Source: Bacillus pumilus (GTDB taxonomy: Bacteria; Bacillota; Bacilli; Bacillales; Bacillaceae). Taken from it: a DNA stretch of 64,000 nucleotides. The stretch spans positions 3,472,001-3,536,000 of the forward strand of contig NZ_CP046128.1 of NCBI RefSeq assembly GCF_038738535.1, read 5' to 3'. Both the position numbers and the translations under genes were made by a program. Numbering within the stretch: the first letter of the stretch is position 1; every line of letters begins with the position of its first letter. Below, one piece after another: positions 8,584-20,286 of this stretch. The notes under the pieces are model-generated. The model saw only the letters and a program-made list of their open reading frames with translations, was not told the DNA's origin and ran no database searches.

Positions 8584-10907
8584 GACTGACGTTTATAAAG
8601 AAAGACTTAACCCGCCACCGTCTCATTTCCATCGGTTTAACCATTTGTATTATGTTGACATCATTTCTCGCAACAAACGCCGCTCAAATGACAGTACAGC
8701 TGAATGGTTCCATTTCTAATCTGCTCCATTCAGCCAAGGCACCAGATTTTGTCCAAATGCATGACGGCAGCCTAAATGAAAAAGACATTGAAGCATTTTC
8801 AAACAAGCAGTCCATGGTAAAAGCACATCAAATCGTCCCAATGATTCCAATTGAACATGCAAACATCAAGTTCGGACATGAACCCGCCAAAGCAGGTGTG
8901 ATGGATCATTTATTTGTGAAACAAAATCGTCATTTTGATTTTCTTTTAAATGAACAAAATGAAAAGCTCACTGTCAATAAAGGTGAAGTGGCTGTCCCTA
9001 TCTATTTTCAACAAAAGTATCATCTCAAGATAGGAGAAACGTTACTGATTGGGAAAGGGTCTAATCAATTCTCTTTCCGCATCAAAGCGTTCTTGCGAGA
9101 TGCACAAATGAACCCCAGTCTTGTTAGTTCGAAAAGATTCCTTCTTCATCACAAGGATTGGGACGCAATGAATCAAGTGTTTCATAAAAAGGAATATTTA
9201 ATTGAATTTTTACTGCATGATGCCGCTCAGGCAGATGCCTTTCAAGCAATCTACCAGTCATCACAGCTTCCACAGCAAGGTCCAGCTGTCACATTACCTT
9301 TGCTCCGTATGCTGAATGCATTGACAGATGGAATGGTGATTGCCATTCTCCTGCTTATTTGCATGCTGCTCATTGGTATAGCCCTTCTCTCTCTCCATCT
9401 TGCTATGACAGCTTCTATAGAAGAGGATGAACGTGAAATTGGAATACTGAAGGTGCTTGGGATTCCTTTAACAAGAATCAAGCAATTATACGTTGGAAAG
9501 TATGCCGTGCTTGCTTGTGTAGGGTGTATAGCAGGTTATGGGTTAACGCTTTTATTTGGTGATTTGTTTACGACCAATATTCAGCGCTACATGGGGAATC
9601 AGCCTTCTTTTACTTCTTGGTTCATCCCGCTTTGTGTTTCTATAGTGATAGCAATGATCGTCATTTCTTGCAGCTATGCTGTCCTAAGAAAGTTTGGTCG
9701 AGTATCAGCTGCTCAAGCACTTCAAGGCAGCGTCATTTCAACGAATGATAAAAAACAAATACCCTTGCATCTCAAGAAAAACAGGTTCATATCAGTCAAT
9801 ATTTGGCTTGGTTTAAAAGATCTGTTATCACGAAAGAAGTTGTACACAACGATTACTTGTATTATGGCCCTTTGTACATTTTTGATGCTGCTGCCTATTC
9901 AGCTATGGTACACCTTACAATCGCCGGATTTCATCACATATCTTGGCTCTGGTCAAAGTGACCTTCGAATTGATATACGACAAGGAAATCATCTAAAGGA
10001 AAATACTAATAAAATAGAATCAATGATTCGTGATGATCGAGACATTCAAGCATCAGCCATATATGAAACAACTTCTCTTCAGGCAAAATCAAAGGAGAAT
10101 TCATTAGAAACACTCTATTTAGAAGCAGGTAATCTCTCAGCATTTCCTCTCACCTATTTACAAGGGAGACAGCCTTTAAAGAAGAAAGAAATTGCCTTAT
10201 CAGTGCTCAGCTCAGATTCACTCCAAAAAAAGGTTGGAGAAAAAATTACTCTCGTAACAAACGGGCAGGAAATTCAAAAAACTGTGACTGGCATTTATCA
10301 GGATGTCACTAACGGCGGGAAAACAGCAAAAGCAATATCACAGCCATTTCCTCAAACAGCTCTTTGGAAAACCATTCAAATCCAACTAAACCAAGGAGTA
10401 GAAATTGCGGAGAAAAAGACAGTATTTGAAAAAGAGATATCTCCTGCAAAAGTAACAGATATGAAAGAATACGTTCATCAAACAATCGGCAGCACAGCAT
10501 CTTTAGTAAAAGTCGTTGCATTTTTGTCTACATTAGCTGCTTTTGGAACCGCCAGTTTGATGTTATTCATGTTTCTGCACATGTTAAAAGCAAAAGATTC
10601 AAGCCGAAACCATTTATTACGAACGATTGGATTTTCTAAAAAAGATGTAACAGTACAATATATCACAAGTTTTATCGTCGTTATCTCTTTGGGCACCTTT
10701 ATTGGTACGATCGCTGCCCATACGATTGGACCAGCTTTGATGAGTGTAGGTGGAGCATCCTTAGGGGCATCAAGCCTGCAGTGGCTGGCACCACAATGGG
10801 TGTCAGTTGTGTACCCAATCACACTATTGATTGTCAGCTTAGCTTTAACTGCTTCGTTATTGAAGTCGTTATTTACTAGTCAAACTACACGTCATACACT
10901 TTCATAA
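8580..10907 (+). CDS. FtsX-like ABC transporter permease
   Basis: The protein has 775 residues. Layout: one membrane helix at residues 15-35, an extracytoplasmic region to about 240, three helices between about 250 and 370, a further helix near 420-440, a second extracytoplasmic region to about 630, and three terminal helices. This two-module FtsX/MacB-like architecture occurs in permeases that expel or sense antibiotics and peptides, or move lipoproteins. The ATG overlaps the MFS stop by 4 bp, and the partner ATPase begins 13 bp after its stop. The substrate is unknown. Confidence 0.87.
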   Translation: MRLTFIKKDLTRHRLISIGLTICIMLTSFLATNAAQMTVQLNGSISNLLHSAKAPDFVQMHDGSLNEKDIEAFSNKQSMVKAHQIVPMIPIEHANIKFGHEPAKAGVMDHLFVKQNRHFDFLLNEQNEKLTVNKGEVAVPIYFQQKYHLKIGETLLIGKGSNQFSFRIKAFLRDAQMNPSLVSSKRFLLHHKDWDAMNQVFHKKEYLIEFLLHDAAQADAFQAIYQSSQLPQQGPAVTLPLLRMLNALTDGMVIAILLLICMLLIGIALLSLHLAMTASIEEDEREIGILKVLGIPLTRIKQLYVGKYAVLACVGCIAGYGLTLLFGDLFTTNIQRYMGNQPSFTSWFIPLCVSIVIAMIVISCSYAVLRKFGRVSAAQALQGSVISTNDKKQIPLHLKKNRFISVNIWLGLKDLLSRKKLYTTITCIMALCTFLMLLPIQLWYTLQSPDFITYLGSGQSDLRIDIRQGNHLKENTNKIESMIRDDRDIQASAIYETTSLQAKSKENSLETLYLEAGNLSAFPLTYLQGRQPLKKKEIALSVLSSDSLQKKVGEKITLVTNGQEIQKTVTGIYQDVTNGGKTAKAISQPFPQTALWKTIQIQLNQGVEIAEKKTVFEKEISPAKVTDMKEYVHQTIGSTASLVKVVAFLSTLAAFGTASLMLFMFLHMLKAKDSSRNHLLRTIGFSKKDVTVQYITSFIVVISLGTFIGTIAAHTIGPALMSVGGASLGASSLQWLAPQWVSVVYPITLLIVSLALTASLLKSLFTSQTTRHTLS

Positions 10908-10920
10908 GGAGATGTTTCAC

Positions 10921-11682
10921 ATGGAACACTTGATTGAAACAAAGCGATTGTCTTTGCAAATTGATTCTTTAAAAGGACAGAAACAAATCATTCTTAAAGA
11001 TATTCATTTATCGATAAATCCTGGGGAATTTGTGACCATTATGGGACCTTCCGGATGCGGGAAAACCTCCTTGCTTTATCAGCTTAGCGGGATAGAATCA
11101 GCCTCAACAGGAGAGATCAAATATAAAGGCAGTTTATTATCAGAAATGACAGATAAACAGTTAACTGCTCTGCGTTTAACAGATATGGGATTTGTCTTTC
11201 AACACAGCCACTTACTAAAAAATCTTAATCTATTTGATAACATCATTGTTGCAGCTTACTTAACAAAGAAAAAGCCAAGAAAAGAAGTGAATGAGCGAGC
11301 TAGATATTTAATGGCGAAACTTGATATTGATCATTTAGCAGATAGATATTTGTCAGAAGTATCAGGAGGTCAGCTTCAAAGAGTCTCTATCTGTCGAGCG
11401 CTTATGAATGAACCAGACATTCTTTTTGCTGATGAACCAACAGGTGCTCTTAACTCCAATGCAACGAAGGAAGTGATGAATATATTTTCGAAAATCCATT
11501 CTGAAGGAGCGACACTACTGCTCGTCACACATGACCCAAAGGTTGCTCTTCGTTCTGAAAGAATCATGTTTATGAATGACGGAGAAATAACAGCCAGCTT
11601 ACATTTAGGGAGATATGATGGCTCAACTGCCGAGAATCGAGAATTTAGATTAAATCAATGGCTGCAAAATTTAGGTTTTTAA
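10921..11682 (+). CDS. ABC transporter ATP-binding protein (LolD/MacB type)
   Basis: The ATPase has about 253 residues. Motifs: Walker A GPSGCGKTS near residue 42, Q-loop VFQHSHLLKN, signature LSEVSGGQLQR and Walker B DILFADEPTGALN, the sequence style of the MacB/LolD group that pairs with FtsX permeases. I prefer ATG 10921; the ATG at 10912 abuts the AAGGAG binding site. It completes a TetR-regulated operon of MFS, permease and ATPase, which looks like a drug or peptide resistance unit. Confidence 0.9.
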   Translation: MEHLIETKRLSLQIDSLKGQKQIILKDIHLSINPGEFVTIMGPSGCGKTSLLYQLSGIESASTGEIKYKGSLLSEMTDKQLTALRLTDMGFVFQHSHLLKNLNLFDNIIVAAYLTKKKPRKEVNERARYLMAKLDIDHLADRYLSEVSGGQLQRVSICRALMNEPDILFADEPTGALNSNATKEVMNIFSKIHSEGATLLLVTHDPKVALRSERIMFMNDGEITASLHLGRYDGSTAENREFRLNQWLQNLGF

Positions 11683-11692
11683 TTGGAGTAAA

Positions 11693-11724
11693 AACAGGCA
11701 GAAAGCTGCCTGTTCTATTTTTTC
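11693..11724. terminator. bidirectional terminator
   Basis: AACAGGCAG pairs with CTGCCTGTT around a 4-nt loop, followed by CTATTTTTT. It serves the export operon on the plus strand and may also end the small minus-strand gene that overlaps it. Confidence 0.8.
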
Positions 11725-11927
11725 TGGCACTCAAACGAATAATCCATCGAAAAACGAGTTGTTTCTAATATGATTTTGCCGCCTACTTGTTGACAAGATT
11801 CTGTCAGCAACTCTATTTCTTTGCTATAAAAGTATCTCTTTGACATATACAGAGTCACTAAAACGAGTAACAGCGTCGTCATGATCACTGTGATTTGCCA
11901 GTTTAAGATTTGAAATCTTTTTTTCAT
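11715..11927 (-). CDS. small single-pass membrane protein, unknown
   Basis: A 70-residue protein with a basic N-terminus (MKKRF), one hydrophobic segment at about residues 11-29 and a hydrophilic C-terminal part with two cysteines (SCQQ, FECQ) that would face outside. The ribosome binding site AAGGAC lies 7 bp before ATG 11927. I do not recognise a family. It stands alone on the minus strand between the export operon and the rap gene. The two cysteines could form a disulfide, which is speculative. Confidence 0.6.
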   Translation of the reverse strand: MKKRFQILNWQITVIMTTLLLVLVTLYMSKRYFYSKEIELLTESCQQVGGKIILETTRFSMDYSFECQKK

Positions 11928-11994
11928 ATCAACGTCCTTTCTAATAGACTAGTGTTTGTGATTGGCATTTATTTTTGTCTGCTTCTATCAGTTT

Positions 11995-12141
11995 CTATTC
12001 CAAATTTGATCTAGCATCATCATAACTGATTTTCTTTAATAGATCGACCTTCCAACCGACCCGTCGTTTACCTAAAATCACTTTATTTGTAATATACCAG
12101 TGATATTTTCGAACATAATCATAAAACCCAATGTATATATC
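11995..12141 (-). pseudogene. possible small ORF or remnant without ATG
   Basis: A minus-strand frame encodes about 48 residues with protein-like composition (YDYVRKYHWYITNKV, then GWKVDLLKKISYDDARSN) and a TAG stop at 11995. No ATG, GTG or TTG lies at its front: the frame opens around GAT ATA TAC ATT after an in-frame TAA. It may be the tail of a lost gene or a gene with an unusual start. The rest of the 11928-12341 gap holds only the rap promoter region. Confidence 0.3.
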
Positions 12142-12244
12142 CCTTTTTTAGACGACTAAAAAAAGATTTTAATCATTTGTAAAAACATTCAATCACCATT
12201 ACAATTTCGTACATCACATGACCTTAGGTCCTTTTTATTACCTC

Positions 12245-12274
12245 TTGGCAATCACCTCGCAGAAATGATTATAT
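12245..12274 (+). promoter_or_regulatory. candidate rap promoter
   Basis: TTGGCA (12245-12250) and TTATAT (12269-12274) with 18 bp spacing lie about 70 bp before the rap start. The match is moderate. Confidence 0.4.
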
Positions 12275-12341
12275 TCTTCCAAAAATTGTGATATCGTTTT
12301 TTAGTGAAACAGGTGAAAGGATCTTAAAGAGGTGAAATTTC

Positions 12342-13520
12342 ATGGCTATCATTTCTGCTGAACAGGTGGGGAACCGTTTAAATGATTGGCGAATTGCGAT
12401 TCGCAAGCATGATGTACACAGTGCTAACGCAATGTACACAGAATTAAAGCAATTACTTCAAGAAATGGAAGAGAATCAGGAGGTCTTGACTTATTATTCA
12501 TTGCTAGAAGGCAAGTATAAACTCATGTTATATGAACGGAGAGGTAAAAAACTGAATGAACAGACAGAGCTAGATTGCCCCTCTAAAACAAACGATTTAA
12601 TTGAATACTATTTTTACCTATACAAAGCCCTTTACGCTTCATATAACAGGGACTATGCATCAGCCATTGGACTGTTTAAAATTGCCGAGAAAAAACTGCA
12701 AAACATTCCGGATGAAATAGAAGTAGCAGAATTTCATACGAAAATCGCAAACTTATATATGCTACTTCGTCAAAGCCTAATTTCTCTTCACTATATTCAG
12801 AATGCTATAGATATTTTCAAAAGTCATGAAGGATATGAAAGAAGACTAGCGACAGCCTTTGTCATCGCCGCTGCTAATTATATGGACATTGGCGACTTCA
12901 TAAGAGCAGAAAACTACTACAAAAAAGCAATACACATCGCTGACAGTCTAAATGATCATTTTCTAACTTCACAGCTTTTTCATAATATCAGTATTCTGTA
13001 TGCCGAAGCTGGAGAATCGAAAAAATGTATCGATGCCCTAGAAAAGGCTCTAAGTGATGAAAACTACCTCTCATCGTGCTATTTCCATCACTCCATGTTT
13101 ATGTTAATCAAAGAGCTGCTCTCTATTGATGAAAGAACACAAGCTCTCTATTACTTCGAATTGGTCAACCAAAAACATGAATCAGAGAAATGCCCCATCT
13201 ATACAGCAAAAATGAATTTGCTTTACCATCTATATTTTACTGAAGATATGGCTCAAAAAGCTCAAGCCTGTTTCGATGAAATCAGCATTCTAAAAGAATT
13301 AAAGGATGCTGAAGGTGCCTGTGAATTAAGTGCTCTAGCTGCAAAACACTTTGAGGAATTGGGTGACATTCATCAAGCCTATCTCTTTTTAAAGGAAGCC
13401 TATCACGGGAACCATCCTATACTTGACTGGAGGAATTCTAATGAAAAAAATGAGTTTATTGATCATCGCTTTAACCATCGTTGTTTTCGGACAAACAGCG
13501 TCTTTCAATTCGTTAAATGA
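12342..13520 (+). CDS. Rap-family response-regulator phosphatase / inhibitor
   Basis: The 392-residue protein has the short N-terminal helical bundle and tetratricopeptide-repeat array of Rap proteins, including SALNDYRxA-like helices such as YYKKAIHIADSLNDHFLTS near residue 195 and LFHNISILYAEAGESKKC near 215. Rap proteins dephosphorylate Spo0F or block ComA/DegU, and are inhibited by a cognate Phr pentapeptide. A phr gene starts inside its 3' end, so the last 26 or so Rap residues are read through phr in another frame and look non-Rap. The ribosome binding site is GAGGTG before ATG 12342. The specific target is not predictable here. Confidence 0.9.
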   Translation: MAIISAEQVGNRLNDWRIAIRKHDVHSANAMYTELKQLLQEMEENQEVLTYYSLLEGKYKLMLYERRGKKLNEQTELDCPSKTNDLIEYYFYLYKALYASYNRDYASAIGLFKIAEKKLQNIPDEIEVAEFHTKIANLYMLLRQSLISLHYIQNAIDIFKSHEGYERRLATAFVIAAANYMDIGDFIRAENYYKKAIHIADSLNDHFLTSQLFHNISILYAEAGESKKCIDALEKALSDENYLSSCYFHHSMFMLIKELLSIDERTQALYYFELVNQKHESEKCPIYTAKMNLLYHLYFTEDMAQKAQACFDEISILKELKDAEGACELSALAAKHFEELGDIHQAYLFLKEAYHGNHPILDWRNSNEKNEFIDHRFNHRCFRTNSVFQFVK

Positions 13521-13560
13521 GACGAATGCTGGTACAACAGAACGACCTATCGGAACTTAA
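13441..13560 (+). CDS. Phr signalling peptide precursor
   Basis: A 39-residue precursor: basic start MKKMSL, hydrophobic export signal (LIIALTIVVFG) and a C-terminal part ending TTERPIGT. Phr pre-peptides are exported, cut near the C-terminus and re-imported by Opp as pentapeptides. ERPIG closely resembles PhrK of B. subtilis (ERPVG), so the mature signal is probably ERPIG or RPIGT. GGAGG lies 7 bp upstream of ATG 13441. It overlaps the end of rap by 80 bp in a different frame, the usual rap-phr arrangement but with a longer overlap than is common. Confidence 0.85.
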   Translation: MKKMSLLIIALTIVVFGQTASFNSLNETNAGTTERPIGT

Positions 13561-13584
13561 TATAAAAATTAGTCATAGCAAAGA

Positions 13585-13613
13585 ACCACTTGCCTGATCA
13601 CAAGGCAAGTGGT
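13585..13613. terminator. terminator between phr and licT
   Basis: ACCACTTGCC pairs with GGCAAGTGGT around a 9-nt loop. It sits between the convergent phr and licT genes and could stop both. Confidence 0.65.
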
Positions 13614-13620
13614 CCCACCA

Positions 13621-14469
13621 TTATTTTAATTGCTGATAAGATATGAGGCGGTGTATATGTACCGCAAGATAAGTAAGCTCATCATTAGGAATGACGATAC
13701 TATGCACCTGTTTAATATAATCTTTGATTTTAAAAGCAACATCCATCGCTTGAGGATACAAGTGTGCAATTTGTTCAAACAACTCATTTTCTTGATCTGA
13801 GAGTAATTTATTTGCATAAAATCTTTCTACAAAGAACTTCACATGTGTAATGAACCGACTGTAATGAATATTCTCTTGGTCCATCTTCATATTCAATGTA
13901 TAGCGCACAAGATTGACAATACTCCCGATCATTTTGGCATATTTCATGCCATCTTTCGAATCAGATTCTTCACCTAATGCATTAATTAAGTGAAAGGCGA
14001 TATTGGCGGCTTCTTCTTTTGGTAATTGTATGCCCAATGTATCATTGACTAACTCAAGTGCGTACTTCCCTACTTCAAATTCTTCAGTATAGTAATTTTT
14101 GATTTCCCAGTACACGCGATTCGTAATATTAATATTCTTTTTATGTCGTTCGACAGCAAAATTCAAATGATCCATTAAGGTAAAATAAACACCTGAATTT
14201 AGATTTGAATTTAACCGTTTTTCTGCATATTGGACGATGTGCTGAGTTAAATCGATAAACTCTTGAGGCATTGAATCTAACAGTTGAAGAAATTCTTTTG
14301 CTCTCATGTTATCGACTGACATAAAGACTTGGTCCGCTTTTTTCTCTTCTATCATTTGACCCGGTTTCTGTCCATAGCCAATCCCTCGGCCAAACAAAAC
14401 CATCTCCTGTTGGTTCTGATCTTCAGCCAGGACCACACTCGAGTTTAAAACTTTTTTGATTTTAAACAT
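13621..14469 (-). CDS. licT: BglG/LicT-family transcriptional antiterminator
   Basis: About 282 residues. The first 55 form the RNA-binding CAT domain (FKIKKVLNSSVVLAEDQ, then VLFGRGIGYGQKPGQ). Two PRD domains follow, in which PTS components phosphorylate conserved histidines (for example near LMDHLNFAVERHKK and IHYSRFITHVKFF). It should bind the RAT sequence in the leader of the PTS gene two genes upstream and prevent termination when beta-glucosides are present. I start at ATG 14469 behind AGGTGA. It is the last gene of the PTS-GH1-licT operon. Confidence 0.92.
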   Translation of the reverse strand: MFKIKKVLNSSVVLAEDQNQQEMVLFGRGIGYGQKPGQMIEEKKADQVFMSVDNMRAKEFLQLLDSMPQEFIDLTQHIVQYAEKRLNSNLNSGVYFTLMDHLNFAVERHKKNINITNRVYWEIKNYYTEEFEVGKYALELVNDTLGIQLPKEEAANIAFHLINALGEESDSKDGMKYAKMIGSIVNLVRYTLNMKMDQENIHYSRFITHVKFFVERFYANKLLSDQENELFEQIAHLYPQAMDVAFKIKDYIKQVHSIVIPNDELTYLAVHIHRLISYQQLK

Positions 14470-14499
14470 CGTCATCACCTGTTTTCATGATTGTGGTGT

Positions 14500-17830
<3,331 letters not shown>

Positions 17831-17875
17831 TTTTTCTCCCCCTTTTCTCATACATGAGACCTATATTTCGGCAAT

Positions 17876-17926
17876 AAAAAAAGGACCTAAAACGACAAAT
17901 TAAAGAAATTCATCGTTTTTAGATCC
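17876..17926 (-). terminator. LicT-controlled leader terminator of bglP
   Basis: On the minus strand GGATCTAAAAACGA pairs with TCGTTTTAGGTCC and a run of T follows. The upstream arm overlaps the RAT sequence, so RAT and terminator are mutually exclusive. Confidence 0.82.
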
Positions 17927-17950
17927 TGCCTGCATGACCAGTCACATGTC
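17917..17950 (-). promoter_or_regulatory. ribonucleic antiterminator (RAT) for LicT
   Basis: Read on the minus strand, the segment contains TGTGACTG, then GCAGGCA, then TCTAAA in the order and spacing of Bacillus LicT/Sac-type RATs (consensus TTGTTACTG...GCAGGCA...CCTAAA). It overlaps the terminator stem. Confidence 0.8.
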
Positions 17951-17977
17951 TAATTTATCAATATTGGATTTGATTTT

Positions 17978-18009
17978 AGTATATATTGAGTTAATGTAAG
18001 CGTCAACAT
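17978..18009 (-). promoter_or_regulatory. bglP promoter with overlapping cre
   Basis: On the minus strand TTGACG (18006-18001) and TATACT (17983-17978) have 17-bp spacing. ATGTAAGCGTCAACAT at 17994-18009 matches the cre consensus with one mismatch and covers the -35, which fits CcpA repression. Confidence 0.75.
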
Positions 18010-18096
18010 ATATTTTTGAATTTAAAAAATATTTTTTTACAAGTCTAATGTCATCAAAACGACCTCATTTTACTTTAGAGGAAATTTAAATCGAAA

Positions 18097-18129
18097 AAGT
18101 CAGATAGTCTCAAATGTCCTATCTGACTT
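18097..18129 (-). terminator. terminator of the secreted-protein gene
   Basis: AAGTCAGATAG pairs with CTATCTGACTT (11 bp) around an 11-nt loop; on the minus strand it is followed by TTTTTCG. Confidence 0.8.
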
Positions 18130-18140
18130 AATTATTATCA

Positions 18141-19037
18141 TTATTTTTTCTTTGCTTTTTTCTTTGCGGCATTTTTAAATGCTTCTTCTTGCTTTTGATA
18201 TTGTTTCTTATTCACAGCTTTCAGTTTCATTTTTTCATTCTTTTTCCAAATCGGTAACTCAATATAGGAAGCCTCTACATCAGATGACCCTATCATCTTA
18301 GACAAGCCACACTTTATTTTTGGTGTGGGATATACCCAAAAGTTTTTAAAACCTGTGGTTCCAACTGCTTGATATTTTTCTTTTTTCAATGGCTTACTTT
18401 TCTTCCCTGTGGCTTTGGAGATTGTAATAGCTCCTGAAAAATCCCCTTCAAAAACGGCTTCTTCGATATCAAGGAAAATTTGATATGAATTGTTTTTTGC
18501 TGTATACAGATAGCCGTAGGCTTTATTTAAATTATCTGTGTATTTCCCTATGATCTCATAGTAACGGTCTTCTGCTGTATCGACGTACTCATCATAGCGC
18601 TTATCTATGGCTTTTTTGTATTCTTTTAATTTCTTCTCATCAACAGCTTGATAGCGTTTACTTTTCTTTGCTCCTTGCTTTTTGACCATGAGATCTTTTC
18701 CAGAAAAATAGATGTCATATACGATTGTTTTCTTCTTTTGTTGGACTTTAAGTTTGTATCCTTTTTTGGTGGTTTTCCCGGTTAGTTTGTATTTTGTTTT
18801 CACCATAAAAGGTTCAATTGGATCAATCTTAACACCCTTACCGTTTAGGTAACCCGTGACCTTGCCTTTCTTTTCAGTCACCTTCAGCCAACTGACATTG
18901 TCCTTTGTTTTATAAGCATATGCATAAGATTGATTCAGTGATTCTTTTTTAGCAGATGCTTTGTTTCCTCCAAAACTTCCAACACCAATCAATAGTGCAA
19001 CAATCATGAACAATATTCCTATGTTCCTCAACTTCAT
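18141..19037 (-). CDS. secreted lysine-rich protein, unknown
   Basis: About 298 residues. A signal peptide is clear at residues 1-29 (MKLRNIGILFMIVALLIGVG with an ASA cleavage motif). The mature part is very basic, with many KK pairs, a central helical stretch (DEKKLKEYKKAIDKRYDEY) and a lysine-rich tail. I start at ATG 19037 behind GGAGGG; the ATG at 19052 overlaps that site. I do not recognise the family; the layout suggests a cell-wall or phospholipid-contacting exoprotein, which is guesswork. It is transcribed alone. Confidence 0.7.
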   Translation of the reverse strand: MKLRNIGILFMIVALLIGVGSFGGNKASAKKESLNQSYAYAYKTKDNVSWLKVTEKKGKVTGYLNGKGVKIDPIEPFMVKTKYKLTGKTTKKGYKLKVQQKKKTIVYDIYFSGKDLMVKKQGAKKSKRYQAVDEKKLKEYKKAIDKRYDEYVDTAEDRYYEIIGKYTDNLNKAYGYLYTAKNNSYQIFLDIEEAVFEGDFSGAITISKATGKKSKPLKKEKYQAVGTTGFKNFWVYPTPKIKCGLSKMIGSSDVEASYIELPIWKKNEKMKLKAVNKKQYQKQEEAFKNAAKKKAKKK

Positions 19038-19226
19038 TTGTACACCCTCCATTCTTTTATGAATAGATGCGCAAGCACTTTACACATCAAGTATATATTA
19101 CCATATTTATGATTTATCTCCTGTATTTCAAAAATATAAATCTATCAATTATTATTTTCTTGCTTTTTATTCATTTCAAATTTATTATATATCTAATTGA
19201 TATATCTTTTAGATAGGTGTGCTGAT

Positions 19227-19778
19227 ATGAAAAAATACAATGATACGACGTATGCAATTTTAGGTATTTTAACGACAGATTGTAAGTCAGGGTACGAAGT
19301 GAAGCAATTAATTGATAAGAGCTTGCATCATTTTTGGAAAATTAGTTATGGACAAATTTATCCAGCTTTAAAGTTTATAGTCGAGGAAGGTCTTGCTAAG
19401 GTTTCACCCGCTTCTACGTCTGGCCGCTCAGACAAGCGGGAATATCATTTGACTGAAAAAGGGCTGAAGACGTTAAGGCAGTGGTTAGCGCAGCCGCTCG
19501 ATCAGTTACCAACAGAACGAAATGAAGTGTTATTAAAGTTATTCTTCGGTCAATATCTTTCGTTTGAGAAAAAGCTGGTGCTTCTACAGGATTATGAAAG
19601 GCAGCTTCGTATCCGTTATGAGACCTATGTTTCGATTGAAAAAAACATTCAAGAGCTTTATCCAGATGAAGCGGATGCGAAGTATTGGCTGTTTACTTTA
19701 GATTACGGAAAAAGAGTGGCTCAAGCGGGAATTGATTGGTGCGTGGAAACATCCCATTTGATGAAGAAGGAAGGGTAA
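19227..19778 (+). CDS. PadR-family transcriptional regulator
   Basis: The protein of about 183 residues begins with the PadR winged helix (TYAILGILTTDCKSGYEVKQ, then WKISYGQIYPALKFIVEEGL and GRSDKREYHLTEKG). The C-terminal half is the helical dimerisation domain of the Vir/PadR_C type. I start at ATG 19227 behind AGGTG; the TTG-initiated longer frame is unlikely. AT-rich repeats with GATATATC-like halves (19186-19207) just upstream may be its own operator. The next gene (DUF4188) follows after 4 bp and is probably its regulated partner. Confidence 0.87.
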   Translation: MKKYNDTTYAILGILTTDCKSGYEVKQLIDKSLHHFWKISYGQIYPALKFIVEEGLAKVSPASTSGRSDKREYHLTEKGLKTLRQWLAQPLDQLPTERNEVLLKLFFGQYLSFEKKLVLLQDYERQLRIRYETYVSIEKNIQELYPDEADAKYWLFTLDYGKRVAQAGIDWCVETSHLMKKEG

Positions 19779-19782
19779 ATGA

Positions 19783-20265
19783 ATGAAAAAAGACATACGT
19801 GCTGGCAGGTTTACAACAGAGAATTCTGACTCGATTGTTGTGTTCATTATCGGCATGCGGATCAACAAACGCTGGGCAGTTCATCAATGGCTGCCTGTGT
19901 TCATGGCGATGCCTGGCATGATCAAAGAGCTGTATACCCATCAAGATGAGCTTGGTTTCCTCGGGACAGAGAATTACTTTGGCTTACGCACGACAGCGAT
20001 GATCCAATATTGGAAATCAACAGATGACCTCCTTGCCTATGCGAAGATGGAAAAACATTTGGCGGCTTGGAAGAACTTCCATCAGAAGGCTCAGAACAAT
20101 GACGCAGTGGGCATTTATCATGAAACCTATCAAATTCAAGCCGGCTCGTATGAATCCGTCTATATGAACATGCCTTCCTACGGACTGAGCCAAGCGAGAG
20201 CTCCTATTCCAATTGGTAAAGGAAAACAAACAGCGAAAGAACGGCTGAAAACAACAAATTCCTAG
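19783..20265 (+). CDS. DUF4188 protein, possible haem/monooxygenase-like fold
   Basis: The 160-residue soluble protein has features of DUF4188: the N-terminal AGRFTTENSDSIVVFIIGMR, RWAVHQWLPVFMAMP and the later TAMIQYWKSTDDLLAYA. The pattern recalls small dimeric alpha/beta-barrel monooxygenases, but no activity is established. It is translationally close to the PadR gene, so the pair probably forms a small sensor/response operon, perhaps for phenolic or other toxic compounds, as is common for PadR neighbours. Confidence 0.8.
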   Translation: MKKDIRAGRFTTENSDSIVVFIIGMRINKRWAVHQWLPVFMAMPGMIKELYTHQDELGFLGTENYFGLRTTAMIQYWKSTDDLLAYAKMEKHLAAWKNFHQKAQNNDAVGIYHETYQIQAGSYESVYMNMPSYGLSQARAPIPIGKGKQTAKERLKTTNS

Positions 20266-20286
20266 AGAGCGAATCTCTAGGAATTT
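20256..20286. terminator. strong bidirectional terminator
   Basis: AAATTCCTAGAGA pairs with TCTCTAGGAATTT (13 bp) around GCGAA, followed by CTTTTT. It overlaps the stop codons of the convergent DUF4188 and Nudix genes. Confidence 0.9.

Noticed and set aside
12245..12262. Possible ComA box upstream of rap
   Set aside because: Only TTGG and a weak CGCAG resemble the TTGCGG-N4-CCGCAA consensus; too poor to claim.
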